Source of the DNA: Deltaproteobacteria bacterium
GTDB lineage: Bacteria; Myxococcota_A; UBA9042
Length of the DNA: 64,000 nt
Reading direction: 5' to 3'
Assembly: GCA_020632665.1 (NCBI GenBank)
Contig: JACKFC010000002.1
Span: 124,001 to 188,000, forward strand
Under the pieces are notes generated by a model, which saw nothing but the letters and a program-made list of their open reading frames with translations, made no database searches and had not been told where the DNA came from. Shown here one piece after another: positions 1-10,723 of this stretch (the stretch's first letter is position 1; each line of letters starts with the position of its first letter). The position numbers and the translations under genes were made by a program.

Positions 1-2329
1 CGGCGCCGGCGATCCTGCCCGCGACCCAGACCGCGCCGTCACCGGGGTTCGCCACCGCGCCGGCGGCGGTTTCGGCGTCGACCTTGCCGGCTGGGTTTTG
101 CACCCGCGCCTCCCACATCGTGCTGCCGTCGCGCGCGATCCGCGTCACCAGCCACTGCCCGTCCGCCGGTTTGCCAGGGCGCTCCTGCCCGACCGCGACG
201 AAGCCACCGCTCGGCGCCGCCGCGACGTCGTGGTAGACGCCCGGAACGCCCTCCTGGCCGAAGTTCTCGCTGTAGAGCCGCGGCTTGTCGCCCTCGACGC
301 AGGCGCCGGCCTTGCACGTGGCGCCGAGCAGGCATGCCTTGGCGTCGTCGGCGCACGTCGCGCCGTTGGGCTGGGCGATCGTCGCGCAACTGGCGCTATT
401 CGAGCCCGCCGAGACGCAGACGTTGGTCACGCAGGGCGCGGTCGCCGCCGGGCAGGAGAACGGCGCGCCGGCCTTGCAGACGGTCCCGTCGCAGGCGTCG
501 GCGACGGTGCAACCGTCCTGGTCGGCGTCGCAGACATAGCCTTTCGGTCGCGGCGTATGGCTGCACTGCCCCGTCTCGGCAGCGCAGGCGTCGATCGTAC
601 AGACGTTGCCGTCGTCGCAGTCCTTGCCGACGTGGGTGCAGCCCTTGTCCTTGCTGCAGGCGTCGGCCGTGCAGGCGTCGCCGTCGTCGCAGTCGGCGGC
701 GGCCCCGCCGGCGCAGCTACCGGCGGCGCAGGCCGATTTTGCGGTGCAGGGGTCGCCGTCGTCGCACGCTGTGCCCGGTGCCACGGGCTGCAGCGAGCAG
801 GCGGCGGTCTTCGGGTTGCAGGTGCTCTTCAGGCATTCGGAGTCCTGGCCCTTGGGGCAGTAGATCTCGCTGTTCGGCTGCGGCTTGCAGCTGGGCGAGG
901 CCGTGCTGACGTCGCAATACCAGGTGCCGTTGCAGAGGTCGCCGTCGTCCTTGCCGGCGCAGTCGGCGTCGACCTGGCACTCGCAGAAGGCGTTGCCGCT
1001 ACACGTCGTCCCGCTGCAGATATCGTCGCTGGTGCAGGCGTCGCCGTCGTCGCAGGCGTAGGGCCCGGGGTCGGCCGCCTCACCGCTCTGCTTCGGCGCG
1101 AAGGTGCAGAATTGCGCGATGATGCCGAAGCCGAGGTCGACCGCTTGGCAGCCGATCAGCTTCACCTCCGCGCGCGGCAACACCGAGCAGGTGCCGCTCT
1201 TGGGGTCGCAGACGTTTTTGCTGCACGCCGTGTCGTCGACGGTCGGGCAGTTCACCACCGTCGCCGGGTTGGTCTCGCACGCGCCCGTCGCGACGTTGCA
1301 AAAGGGCAGGCCGTTGCAGAGGTTGCCGTCGTCGGCCGCGCTGCAATCGGAGTCCTGCGTGCATTTGCAGGTGTCGGTGCCGCCCTTGCAGCTCCCGGCG
1401 ACGCAGACGTCGCCGACGGTGCATTCGTCGCCGTCGTCGCAGGTGCTGGTGTCGGCGACCGGTAGCAGGACGCAGGCCCCGGTCTGCGGCAGGCAGGTAT
1501 TCTTCGCGCAGTCGGTGTCGGCGGCCTTCGAGCAGACGATGGCGCTCGCCGGGTTGCTCTTGCAGCTCCCTAGCGGGCCCTCGGTCTTGTCGCAGAAGGG
1601 GACGCCGGTGCAGGGGTTGTCGTCGTCGTCGACGCAGTCGCTGTCCTTGCTGCAGGCGCAGGTGTCGGTGCCGCCCTGGCAGCTGCCCTGTTGGCAGGTG
1701 TCGCCGCTGGTGCAGAGGTCGTTGTCGTCGCAGGGGGTGTCGTCGGGTGCCGGGCCGACGCCGCAGCTGCCGTCGCTCGGCGTGCAGACCGCGACGGTGC
1801 AGGGCTCGGTCGCTGCTGGACAGGTGAGGGGCGTGCCGGCGACGCAGCGATAGGGGAAGCTCTTCAGGTCGCAGCGCGGCGTGCCGTTGCAGAGGTCGCC
1901 GTCATCGGCGCAATCGGCGTCCTTCCGGCAGCCGCAGAGGTCAGTCGCGCCAGCGGTGCAGGCGCCGGCCTTGCACGTGTCGCCGATCGTGCAGGGGTCG
2001 CCGTCTTCGCAGCCGAGTCCGGTGTTGCGGGGAACCTGCGTGCAGGTGCCGTTGGTCGGATCACAGACGTTGTGGTTGCACGGGCCGTCGGCGGCGTCGT
2101 CGCAGGCGACGCGCGCGGCGTCGTCGAAGACGCAGAGACCCTTCACGCATTGCGGCGGACCGGCACACAGGTCGGTCGACGCCGCGCAATCCGCCGCCGC
2201 GGCGCAGTCGGACGTTGTGCCCGTGGTGGGGCCGGCGTCGTCGCTGCAGCCGAAGAAGAGCAGCGTCGCCAGCGCCACGGCGAGACTGTGGGGCCGTCGC
2301 TGCCCCATTCGATTGCTGCTGTGTGCCAT
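1..2329 (-). CDS. Cys-rich repeat lipoprotein (5' part, runs off window)
   Basis: A long minus-strand frame, open through the left edge, so the C-terminus is missing. The ATG at 2329 begins a signal peptide with a lipobox ending LLFFGC (Cys28), so it is probably a surface or periplasmic lipoprotein. After a short linker come many repeats of the type CxDGDPCTxGDxC, resembling the Dictyostelium-type cysteine-rich repeat, spanning roughly 2200 down to 300. The last ~100 residues before the edge lose the cysteines and read like beta-propeller blades (motifs YHDVAAAPSGGFVAVG and WVAGRIAG). The 2347-residue lipoprotein at 51013 has the same architecture, so the two are paralogues. The function is unknown; adhesion or extracellular matrix is an inference from the repeats. 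Plus-strand frames here are shadows. Confidence 0.85.
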   Translation of the reverse strand, partial: MAHSSNRMGQRRPHSLAVALATLLFFGCSDDAGPTTGTTSDCAAAADCAASTDLCAGPPQCVKGLCVFDDAARVACDDAADGPCNHNVCDPTNGTCTQVPRNTGLGCEDGDPCTIGDTCKAGACTAGATDLCGCRKDADCADDGDLCNGTPRCDLKSFPYRCVAGTPLTCPAATEPCTVAVCTPSDGSCGVGPAPDDTPCDDNDLCTSGDTCQQGSCQGGTDTCACSKDSDCVDDDDNPCTGVPFCDKTEGPLGSCKSNPASAIVCSKAADTDCAKNTCLPQTGACVLLPVADTSTCDDGDECTVGDVCVAGSCKGGTDTCKCTQDSDCSAADDGNLCNGLPFCNVATGACETNPATVVNCPTVDDTACSKNVCDPKSGTCSVLPRAEVKLIGCQAVDLGFGIIAQFCTFAPKQSGEAADPGPYACDDGDACTSDDICSGTTCSGNAFCECQVDADCAGKDDGDLCNGTWYCDVSTASPSCKPQPNSEIYCPKGQDSECLKSTCNPKTAACSLQPVAPGTACDDGDPCTAKSACAAGSCAGGAAADCDDGDACTADACSKDKGCTHVGKDCDDGNVCTIDACAAETGQCSHTPRPKGYVCDADQDGCTVADACDGTVCKAGAPFSCPAATAPCVTNVCVSAGSNSASCATIAQPNGATCADDAKACLLGATCKAGACVEGDKPRLYSENFGQEGVPGVYHDVAAAPSGGFVAVGQERPGKPADGQWLVTRIARDGSTMWEARVQNPAGKVDAETAAGAVANPGDGAVWVAGRIAGA

Positions 2330-2462
2330 GGTGCCTCGAACAGTCGGGCCGAACCACAGCAAGCAGAAGCGAAGCGAGGTCGGTACGTTCCCCGAGCCTG
2401 CCCGCCGCGTTCGCGTCACGCAACCCGGCGCGTCGGCAAGCGTCACCGCGCGGCCGAGCGCG

Positions 2463-2972
2463 CTACAACCGTCGCCAGCGCGCCGCGTCGAGGACGTCAC
2501 TCTCGCCGACCATGCCGTGCCGCTGCTCGCCACCCGGGCCCGGCGTCGGGTCGGGCGCCAACTTGCGGCGGACCAACCGGCCACGGACCTCGACCCGCGC
2601 GCCGAGCAGCGCGTCCGGCCAGGCGTCCAGCCCGCCGACGTAGAGCACGCGGCCATCGTCAACAGCGACGACCGCGCCGGAGGCCGCGTTCTGCGCCTTG
2701 CCGACGACCACCACCTCTTGCGCCGGCGTGGGCGTGGCGGCGGCGGGCGGCTGCGCTGCGGCGGGCGCGGCGGCGGGATCTTCGAGCTTGCGCGGCGCCA
2801 TCATGGCCTCGATCCGGGTCTCGGCGGCGCGGCGCTCGGCCTCGCTCTCCGCCGCGGCCTCGGTCTGGCCGGTCGACGCAGCCGGGGCGGCGCCGTGGGC
2901 GCAACCCATCGCCAGAGCGACAGCCGCGAGCGCGGGCGACAGCCTTGCCGAGCGACGAATCTTCGGGATCAA
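2463..2972 (-). CDS. small lipoprotein, paralogue of the gene before it
   Basis: 169 residues. The signal peptide ends in the lipobox ALAMGC (Cys24), followed by an Ala/Glu- and Pro-rich linker (about 25-85) and a compact C-terminal domain. That domain matches the upstream 117-residue protein: both carry SGAVV, a DDG, WPD and GARVEV in the same order. The start ATG overlaps the stop of the upstream gene by 4 bases, indicating translational coupling. The family is not recognised. Its place directly behind the DUF4157-transglutaminase, in the same operon, makes a protective or inhibitory role conceivable, but that is inference. It would act in the periplasm or outer membrane as a lipid-anchored form. 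Confidence 0.8.
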   Translation of the reverse strand: MIPKIRRSARLSPALAAVALAMGCAHGAAPAASTGQTEAAAESEAERRAAETRIEAMMAPRKLEDPAAAPAAAQPPAAATPTPAQEVVVVGKAQNAASGAVVAVDDGRVLYVGGLDAWPDALLGARVEVRGRLVRRKLAPDPTPGPGGEQRHGMVGESDVLDAARWRRL

Positions 2973-3322
2973 ATCTTCTTCCAGCTCGCGACCGAGATCG
3001 CCCGCGCCGAGCCGCCGCTGTCGCCGTGCCAGGCCAGGCCTGCGTCGTCGAGGCCGCCGCCACCGGGGAGCGCGATGGTGCCGAGCTCACCCTGCACCTC
3101 GACGCGCGCGCCACGCATCTCGTCGGGCCACTCTTCCAGGCCCAGGACGATGGTCACCAGGCCGTCGTCGTCGACCACGACCGCGCCGGACATGCTGTCC
3201 TGCGCCACGCCCGTCAGCGTCGCCGGCCCTGGCTGCACCGCCATCGCGCCGACAGAGGGGTCGAGCAGCTGGCCGGTGTTGCCGCTCAGGTAGTTGTCGA
3301 GCATGTCGTCAAGGCTGGGCAT
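2969..3322 (-). CDS. small soluble protein, paralogue of the downstream lipoprotein
   Basis: 117 residues with no signal peptide. The second half has the same domain as the neighbouring lipoprotein (SGAVVVDDDG, WPDEMRGARVEVQG), while the N-terminal 35 residues differ. It overlaps the end of the transglutaminase gene by 14 bases and the start of the lipoprotein gene by 4 bases, so the three genes form one tightly coupled minus-strand operon. No known family is recognised. The pairing of a cytosolic and a lipid-anchored copy behind one putative toxic enzyme suggests immunity or a chaperone; this is inference only. Confidence 0.75.
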   Translation of the reverse strand: MPSLDDMLDNYLSGNTGQLLDPSVGAMAVQPGPATLTGVAQDSMSGAVVVDDDGLVTIVLGLEEWPDEMRGARVEVQGELGTIALPGGGGLDDAGLAWHGDSGGSARAISVASWKKI

Positions 3323-5027
3323 TGTTCCTCGCGGCGGCGTCGGGGTTCCAGTTCTTGGTCAGCGCGACGCCGTAGATGATGCGGTCGAAGTCGAAGTAGC
3401 CCTTGGCGAACTTCTCCTTGGTGCTCTGGTAGACGATCATCGGCTGCTTCTCGGCCTGCTCGCCGTAGCGCGCCTCGTCGTATTGCATGTGGTTGGCGTG
3501 CCAGAAGCTCTGGCTCTCTTCGTCCCAGAAGCCGTAGTCGAAGTTGACGTAGGTGCCCTTGTACTCGTCGTTGCCCTCGGAATTCTTCTTGATCTTCGGA
3601 CGCCCGTGGTAATACGTGTAGCGCGCCATATCGACCTTGCCGGTGGCTTCGTCGATCGGGAAGGCCTCGGGATCGCTCTTCTCCACGGCCTTGGCCCAGG
3701 CCATGTAGTAGTCCTTCACGTTCTCCTGGTGGTTGGCTTCCATCAGCTTCTTGAAGGCGTCCTCGCCGATCTCCTCGCGGATATAGCGCATCAGGTGCGA
3801 GCGGCCGTGCTGCTGCATGTGCTGCTCGATGGTGAGGCCGTTCGGCAGCGTCACGGGCTTCTTCTCCCAGACGTGCTCCTCGTCCCATTCGTGCTTGCCG
3901 GCGTTGAAATGCTGCTGGTCCGGGCCGGCCTTCTGGTTCGACCAGAAGAGCTTGGCGAACATCACGGCTTTGTATTGGCCGAGGGTGCCGGTGAAGTTCA
4001 GTCCGAGCGGGATGCCGGCGTCCTCGAGGTCCTTCGCCGTCATGTCGGGGTGCTCGTTGACGAGCTTCTGGATATCGGCCATCCGCGCGTGGCCTTGCTC
4101 GAAGGTGGCGTAGGCCTCGCCGAGCGGCGGGTTGCCGTCGGCGCCGGTGTTGAGGACGGTGATGCCGATGCAGCCGCGGCGCAGCGTGGCGAGCTCGGAC
4201 TCGGTCATCGGCCGGCCCTGCTCCTTCTCCCACATCGCCTGGTATTGGCCGAACTCGTATTTGCGCTGCGTCGTCTGGTAGCCGGAGCCGTAGACGTATT
4301 CTTGCGTCTCGCCGTCGTAGTCGCGGCGATCCCATTCGCCCGTCGTCTCGTTGCGGTTGTGGTAGGCGATCTTGTCGTTGGGCTTGTTCTCCGGCTTGGC
4401 CTCCTGGTCGAGGCGGTCGCCGAGGAGCTGGACGGACTCGCCCGCGCCCGCGCCGGCGCTGGCCGAAGCGGAGGGCAGCAGGTCCGATGCGGATTGGCCG
4501 GCGACGACCCGGTCGGCGACGGCGTCGGCGTTCTGCTCGTAGCTGTCGCCGGCCTGACCGACGCCACCGGAGAGCTGCACGCCGTTGCGCTGCTGCACGA
4601 CGTGCGCGGCCTCGTGGGCGGCGGTGTGCAGGTCGGGCGCCTCACCAAAGGCGACGTCGCTGCCGGTGGCGTAGGCCTTGGCGCCGAGCTGCTGGCCGGC
4701 GTCTTTGGCGCGGCCGCCGACGTGGGCGCGGATGCCGTCGACGTCGTGGCCCGGACCGAAGCTCGCGCCGATCTTGTCGGCGAAGGGCAGCGGCGCGCCG
4801 GCGCCGGCGACGCCCGCTTTGGCTGCGTCCTGCATCGGCGAGCCGCCGGGGCGCACGGCGTCGCGCTGGCGGTCGTAGCCCTGCTCACCGTCCGGCGCGA
4901 CGCTCTTGCGCTGCACCGCGTAGCCGTCGCCGTTCACCGCGGGGGCGGTCGTCGTCGCCTTCATCTGCAGCGGTGCGGCCGGCGTCGCGTTGCGCGGCTG
5001 CTGCTCGGCTCCCTTCATCGCGGACAT
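3309..5027 (-). CDS. DUF4157 carrier domain fused to microbial-type transglutaminase
   Basis: 572 residues. An unstructured N-terminus is followed by a DUF4157 domain (about 75-180) with the hallmark HEAAH (138-142) and YEQNADAVAD. After a linker, residues 280-565 resemble the Streptomyces (mobaraensis-type) transglutaminase family: RRGCIGIT around Cys286, KAVMFAKLFWSNQ at 353-365, VNFDYGFW around Asp497, HANH around His510, and GYFDFDR at 543-549. Cys286, Asp497 and His510 fit the Cys-Asp-His catalytic triad in order and spacing (13 residues between Asp and His, 19 in the Streptomyces enzyme as I recall it). The predicted reaction is glutamine-lysine protein crosslinking. DUF4157 is known as a domain linked to extracellular contractile injection systems, so this may be an injected effector; that is inference. 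The ATG at 5027 follows GGGAGGGGACG. Two small paralogous genes follow in the operon. Confidence 0.85.
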   Translation of the reverse strand: MSAMKGAEQQPRNATPAAPLQMKATTTAPAVNGDGYAVQRKSVAPDGEQGYDRQRDAVRPGGSPMQDAAKAGVAGAGAPLPFADKIGASFGPGHDVDGIRAHVGGRAKDAGQQLGAKAYATGSDVAFGEAPDLHTAAHEAAHVVQQRNGVQLSGGVGQAGDSYEQNADAVADRVVAGQSASDLLPSASASAGAGAGESVQLLGDRLDQEAKPENKPNDKIAYHNRNETTGEWDRRDYDGETQEYVYGSGYQTTQRKYEFGQYQAMWEKEQGRPMTESELATLRRGCIGITVLNTGADGNPPLGEAYATFEQGHARMADIQKLVNEHPDMTAKDLEDAGIPLGLNFTGTLGQYKAVMFAKLFWSNQKAGPDQQHFNAGKHEWDEEHVWEKKPVTLPNGLTIEQHMQQHGRSHLMRYIREEIGEDAFKKLMEANHQENVKDYYMAWAKAVEKSDPEAFPIDEATGKVDMARYTYYHGRPKIKKNSEGNDEYKGTYVNFDYGFWDEESQSFWHANHMQYDEARYGEQAEKQPMIVYQSTKEKFAKGYFDFDRIIYGVALTKNWNPDAAARNNAQP

Positions 5028-5209
5028 CGTCCCCTCCCGCCGGCTCGCGCGCCGGGCGTCAGAACGTCGAACCTAGCGCAAATGCGGCCTGCCGTGCAGC
5101 GAGAAGCCGTGGATCTGCGCCGTGGTGGGGGATCGCTGCCCCAGGTGCCCACGTGATGCGGATCGGCACAAAGTCATTTTCTATCGACATATTCCGAGCG
5201 TTTCGAGGC

Positions 5210-5235
5210 TCTCTCCCCGCCAACGCGGGGAGAGA
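5210..5235. repeat. REP-like palindrome, copy 1
   Basis: An 11-base-pair perfect stem TCTCTCCCCGC / GCGGGGAGAGA closed by a CAAC loop. A second copy with the same stem lies at 5366-5391, and a degenerate half (agaggggaaa) between them. It sits in a 552-base stretch (5028-5579) between divergent genes where I see no other gene. Confidence 0.8.
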
Positions 5236-5365
5236 TGGGCCGCAGGCCCAGAGAGGGGAAATCAGAGAATCGAGTGCCGTACGGCACGCCGCCAAGCAGC
5301 GGTCGAGCGCCCAAGGGCGCGCTTCTTTGCTTCACCCCTCACTGCCTTCGCCTTCGGCTTCGGCA

Positions 5366-5391
5366 TCTCTCCCCGCTGTAGCGGGGAGAGA
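5366..5391. repeat. REP-like palindrome, copy 2
   Basis: Same stem as the copy at 5210 (CTCTCCCCGC / GCGGGGAGAG), here with a TGTA loop. The shared stem and differing loops are typical of dispersed REP-type intergenic elements. The sequence between the copies contains the run ccttcgccttcggcttcgg, also seen in such elements. It is not followed by a T-tract, so it is not a classical terminator. Confidence 0.8.
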
Positions 5392-5579
5392 GCTTGAACT
5401 CCACCAAGCCTGAGCAGCGAAAGCCAACCATCGATCGACCAACTCGCGGACCTCACTGCTGTCCAAGTTGCATTTATCTATTGGTATTGAAAAAGAAAAT
5501 AGGCGATGAGGATCACGTGGGAGGTGCGAAGCGGACCGCGGAGTTGGCCAAACGGCCGCGATGCCGCAGGCTGCCGGCG

Positions 5580-6812
5580 ATGACCGCCTTGCCCCGTCGC
5601 CTCCGCTCGATCGACCTGACCGCCGCCGGCAGCAAGATCGCGCGCCACGCGGTGCAGAGCCTATTGCCCGCCGTGCTGGGCGTCTTGGTCTCGCTCAGCG
5701 TCGTCCGCCGCTTCGGCCCGGAGTCCTGGGGCGCCTACGTCAACGTCGTCCTCGCCCTGCAGCTCGCCGCTCACCTCACCGCCTTTGGCCACAAGGAGCT
5801 CGTCCTGCGCCGCTTGGCCCGCGACGGCGCGGCGATCGGCCCCACCGTCCGACACAACCTCGGCGTCCGGGCCCGGGTCCTGCTGCCCGCCGCCATCCTC
5901 GCCGCGCTCGGCTTCGGCCTCTGGCGGGGCTGGTCGCCGGCGACGCTGCTGCTCGGCGCCGGCTGGATCGCCTTGCGCACCTGGATCGTCAGCTTCGAGC
6001 CCGTGGTGCTGCAGACCCAGCGCTTCCTCTCCGCCGCCGTCGCCGACGCCCTCGCCACCGCCCTGGTCCTCGGCGGGGTGTGGCTCGGTGCCGACGCCGA
6101 CCGCGCATGGCTGCTGGGCCTCGCCTGCGCCGGTGAGGTCGCGCGGCTGCTGTGGCTGCGCCGGGTGCTGCCCGAGACCTTTGCCGCGACGCCGACCGAC
6201 GCGCAACAAGCTGCCTCGGCGGGCGCGGAGCTCGCCGCGAGCCTGCCCTTCTTCCTGCTCGGTGCCGCCGGTCTGCTCGGCTCCAAGGTCGACCTCTATT
6301 GCGTCTCGGCCTTGTTGCCCGAGGCCGAAGTCGCGCGCTTTTCGGTCCTCTCGAATATGTTGCTCTGGTTGCAGTCGATCTCCGGCCTGCTGCTGATGCC
6401 CTTCATCCGCGCCGTCTACGGCATGAGCCAGGTCGCGCTCTACCGCCTGGCCCTCGGCTTCGTCGGCGTCGGCGTGCTGGTCGGCGGCGTCGGCGCGTTC
6501 GGGGTCGGCCTGCTGCTCGAGCGGGCCTACCACCTGCCGATCGAGCGCGAGACGTTGGCGGTCGGGGCGCTGCACGTGGCGCAGATGTTCGGTCAGGTGC
6601 CGGCGATCTACGCCCTCTACAAGGCCGGCCGCGAGCGCTCGGTGCTGTGGACCAGCGCCGCCATCATCGTCTTGAACGTGCCGCTGAACCTGTGGTTGAT
6701 CCCACGCTTCGGCCTGCTCGGCGCGTTGCTCTCGAGCGCCGGCGTGGGGACGGCCGCGGCGCTCTCCTACCTCTGGCGGGCGCGCGGGTTGGCCAGCCAG
6801 AGCCCACGGTAG
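5580..6812 (+). CDS. polysaccharide flippase-like membrane protein (MATE/Wzx superfamily)
   Basis: 410 residues if the ATG at 5580 is used; the frame is open further upstream to 5394, but that extension is unlike a transporter N-terminus and lies in the REP region. The protein is very hydrophobic, with about 10-12 predicted membrane segments. It begins with a short basic stretch, and a SLPFFLLGAAGLLGSKVDLY segment in the middle is typical of lipid-linked oligosaccharide exporters. The probable role is moving lipid-linked glycans across the inner membrane. The gene is alone on the plus strand; its end overlaps the end of the convergent methyltransferase gene by 46 bases. The start is uncertain because no strong ribosome site is visible. 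Confidence 0.75.
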   Translation: MTALPRRLRSIDLTAAGSKIARHAVQSLLPAVLGVLVSLSVVRRFGPESWGAYVNVVLALQLAAHLTAFGHKELVLRRLARDGAAIGPTVRHNLGVRARVLLPAAILAALGFGLWRGWSPATLLLGAGWIALRTWIVSFEPVVLQTQRFLSAAVADALATALVLGGVWLGADADRAWLLGLACAGEVARLLWLRRVLPETFAATPTDAQQAASAGAELAASLPFFLLGAAGLLGSKVDLYCVSALLPEAEVARFSVLSNMLLWLQSISGLLLMPFIRAVYGMSQVALYRLALGFVGVGVLVGGVGAFGVGLLLERAYHLPIERETLAVGALHVAQMFGQVPAIYALYKAGRERSVLWTSAAIIVLNVPLNLWLIPRFGLLGALLSSAGVGTAAALSYLWRARGLASQSPR

Positions 6813-7681
6813 CTGCGCGGTCGACGCGGCTGCAGGCGGGCCCGGAGCTGGCCGAGGGGCCGCTCGAGCGCTGGCATCAGCCGCACCCCGGACGCCCGGA
6901 GCCGATCTGCGTCGCCACGGGTGAGCAGGCCGGGGCCGCCGAGTGGGAAGAGCTCGACGCCCTGCGCGGCGGCGCGTTGGCGCAGCGCCTCGACCTCGGC
7001 GCGGCGGTCGCGCGGATCGGCGAAGACCCGCAGGCCGAGGATGGCGAGCATCCCGCCGGGTGCGACGCGCCGGCTCCAGGCGAGGGCGAGGTCGATCGGA
7101 TCGGGGAGAAAGTGCAGCCCGTGGTCGAGCACGACCAGATCGACCTGGCTCGCGACCAGCTCCGGCCGGCAGACGTCGAGCTGGATGCCGCGCCAGCGCT
7201 CGTCGTGTTGGCGTTGCGCGCCCAGGCCGAACGCCTCGTCGCGGAACAGATCCAGGCCCGTCACCTCCAGGCCGTCGCGACGCAGGGCGGCGCAGAGCCA
7301 GCCGTTGAACGAGCCGACGTCGATCGCCGTCCGCGGTCGCTCCGGCAGGCGCGCGAGCTGGCGCCGCAACCAGCGCAGATCTGCGGCGCGCTCGGCCCAT
7401 TCCGGGTCGCTCGCCGCGGCGGATTCGGGCAGCGAGGGCAGGTGCAGCGGCGCGCGTCCGACGCCCGCGGCGGCGCGGTCGCGGGCGATCCCTGCTTCCC
7501 ACGCGTCCCAGGCCGCGGCCTGCTCGGCCGAGCTCAGGGTCAGAAAGCCGTCGCGGCGCGGGTAGACGTGCCCGGCCGGGCAGCGCGGCGCGTCGCCGTC
7601 GGCATCGTCGAGCAGCGCGCCGCCGAGCCGAACCTCGGGCTCCCGGTCGAGGCAGCGTGGGCAGCGAAGCAGGAGCGACAA
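6767..7681 (-). CDS. zinc-ribbon SAM-dependent methyltransferase
   Basis: About 304 residues. The N-terminus has a small zinc-ribbon-like site (Cys7, Cys10, Cys34, His38, Trm112-like), followed by a class I methyltransferase fold with motif I at AIDVGSFNGW (119-128) and an acidic strand end VTGLDLF. A VVLDHGLHFLPDP stretch replaces the usual motif IV region. I placed the start at a TTG (7681) because it overlaps the stop region of the upstream beta-helix gene and brings the zinc ribbon to the N-terminus; the frame is open further, so the start is provisional. It is the third gene of the calpain/beta-helix/methyltransferase minus-strand operon. The substrate is unknown. Confidence 0.7.
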   Translation of the reverse strand: MSLLLRCPRCLDREPEVRLGGALLDDADGDAPRCPAGHVYPRRDGFLTLSSAEQAAAWDAWEAGIARDRAAAGVGRAPLHLPSLPESAAASDPEWAERAADLRWLRRQLARLPERPRTAIDVGSFNGWLCAALRRDGLEVTGLDLFRDEAFGLGAQRQHDERWRGIQLDVCRPELVASQVDLVVLDHGLHFLPDPIDLALAWSRRVAPGGMLAILGLRVFADPRDRRAEVEALRQRAAAQGVELFPLGGPGLLTRGDADRLRASGVRLMPALERPLGQLRARLQPRRPRSYRGLWLANPRARQR

Positions 7682-7688
7682 GGCGGCG

Positions 7689-8384
7689 TCAGCTCGCGCT
7701 GCGGCGGACCCGCCGGCGACTGTCCGGATCGCCCGCGATCTCGGGGCTGCCGACCAGCTCGGTGTCGAGGATGGCGACGTCCGGGCGGGCGTGGGCGGTG
7801 CCGTGCACGCCGAGCGCGGCGCCGTCGCCGAGGTGCTCGACCCGCCCGCCGGAGAGGCGAATCTCCGCCTGTTCTCGCGCCTGCAGCACCACGTCGCCCG
7901 CGCCGACGATCGTGCAATCCTCGGCGACGAGGCCACCGACGCCGGTGATCAGCACCGCCGCTGGGCTCGCCGGCGCGTCGCTGTCGCCCTCGCCCCAGCC
8001 GCGGACCGTGCACCGGCGCAGCGAGACGGTGCCGGCGTCGACGTAGAGCGCGTCGCCGGGGGCCTGCCGGGCGCGGCCGCCACGGAAGATGCAATCCTCG
8101 GCGAGCACCTCGGAGAAGCCTCGCTGCAGCAAGACGCCGCCGGTCTCGGCCTCGCCGCCGTGCAGGTGCAGCCCGCGCAGCTGTAGGCGCAAGCCGTCGC
8201 GTTGAATCCGCAGCAGCGGCAGGCCGGCGTCGGCGACCAAGGTCACCTGGGCGCCCGGCGCTGCGACCAACGTGAGGTCGCGGTCGAGGTCGAGGCTGCC
8301 GCGGTAGGTGCCCGCTGCCAAGGTGACGGTTGCGCCGGCCGCTGCGCCTTGCAGCGTCGCCGCGAGGTCGTGGGCCTGCGTCAT
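7689..8384 (-). CDS. right-handed parallel beta-helix protein
   Basis: 231 residues with no signal peptide. It opens with a pectate-lyase-superfamily-like start (LQGAAAGATVTLAAGTYRG) and continues in short repeating strands (LRLQLRGLHLHGG, VLAEDCIFRGG, VSLRRCTVRGW, LVAEDCTIVG), the pattern of a right-handed beta-helix. The ATG begins one base after the stop of the DUF4157-calpain gene, so it is co-transcribed and probably translationally coupled. No catalytic residues can be assigned. The position suggests it works with the calpain protein, but the sequence does not show how. Confidence 0.8.
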   Translation of the reverse strand: MTQAHDLAATLQGAAAGATVTLAAGTYRGSLDLDRDLTLVAAPGAQVTLVADAGLPLLRIQRDGLRLQLRGLHLHGGEAETGGVLLQRGFSEVLAEDCIFRGGRARQAPGDALYVDAGTVSLRRCTVRGWGEGDSDAPASPAAVLITGVGGLVAEDCTIVGAGDVVLQAREQAEIRLSGGRVEHLGDGAALGVHGTAHARPDVAILDTELVGSPEIAGDPDSRRRVRRSAS

Positions 8385-8385
8385 C

Positions 8386-10578
<2,193 letters not shown>

Positions 10579-10723
10579 GTCGCCCCCTCCGCGCCGTTGG
10601 CGCGTCGGCCCGAAGGCTAGCGCATCGGCTCGAGGCTTGCAGGCGATCGCCGTCGGTTGCGGGGGCTGGTGTGGTGAGCAGGCCCCGGGCGGGCTAGGAT
10701 GGGTGCGGGGCTGGAGGTTGGCG

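Noticed and set aside
98..3379. Long plus-strand frames over the Cys-rich lipoprotein and neighbours
   Set aside because: They are Arg/Ala-rich shadows of the minus-strand genes, which show signal peptides, motifs and ribosome sites.
5394..5579. N-terminal extension of the flippase gene
   Set aside because: The sequence is Lys/Arg/Cys-rich, overlaps the REP palindrome and has no ribosome site; the ATG at 5580 begins the transporter-like part.
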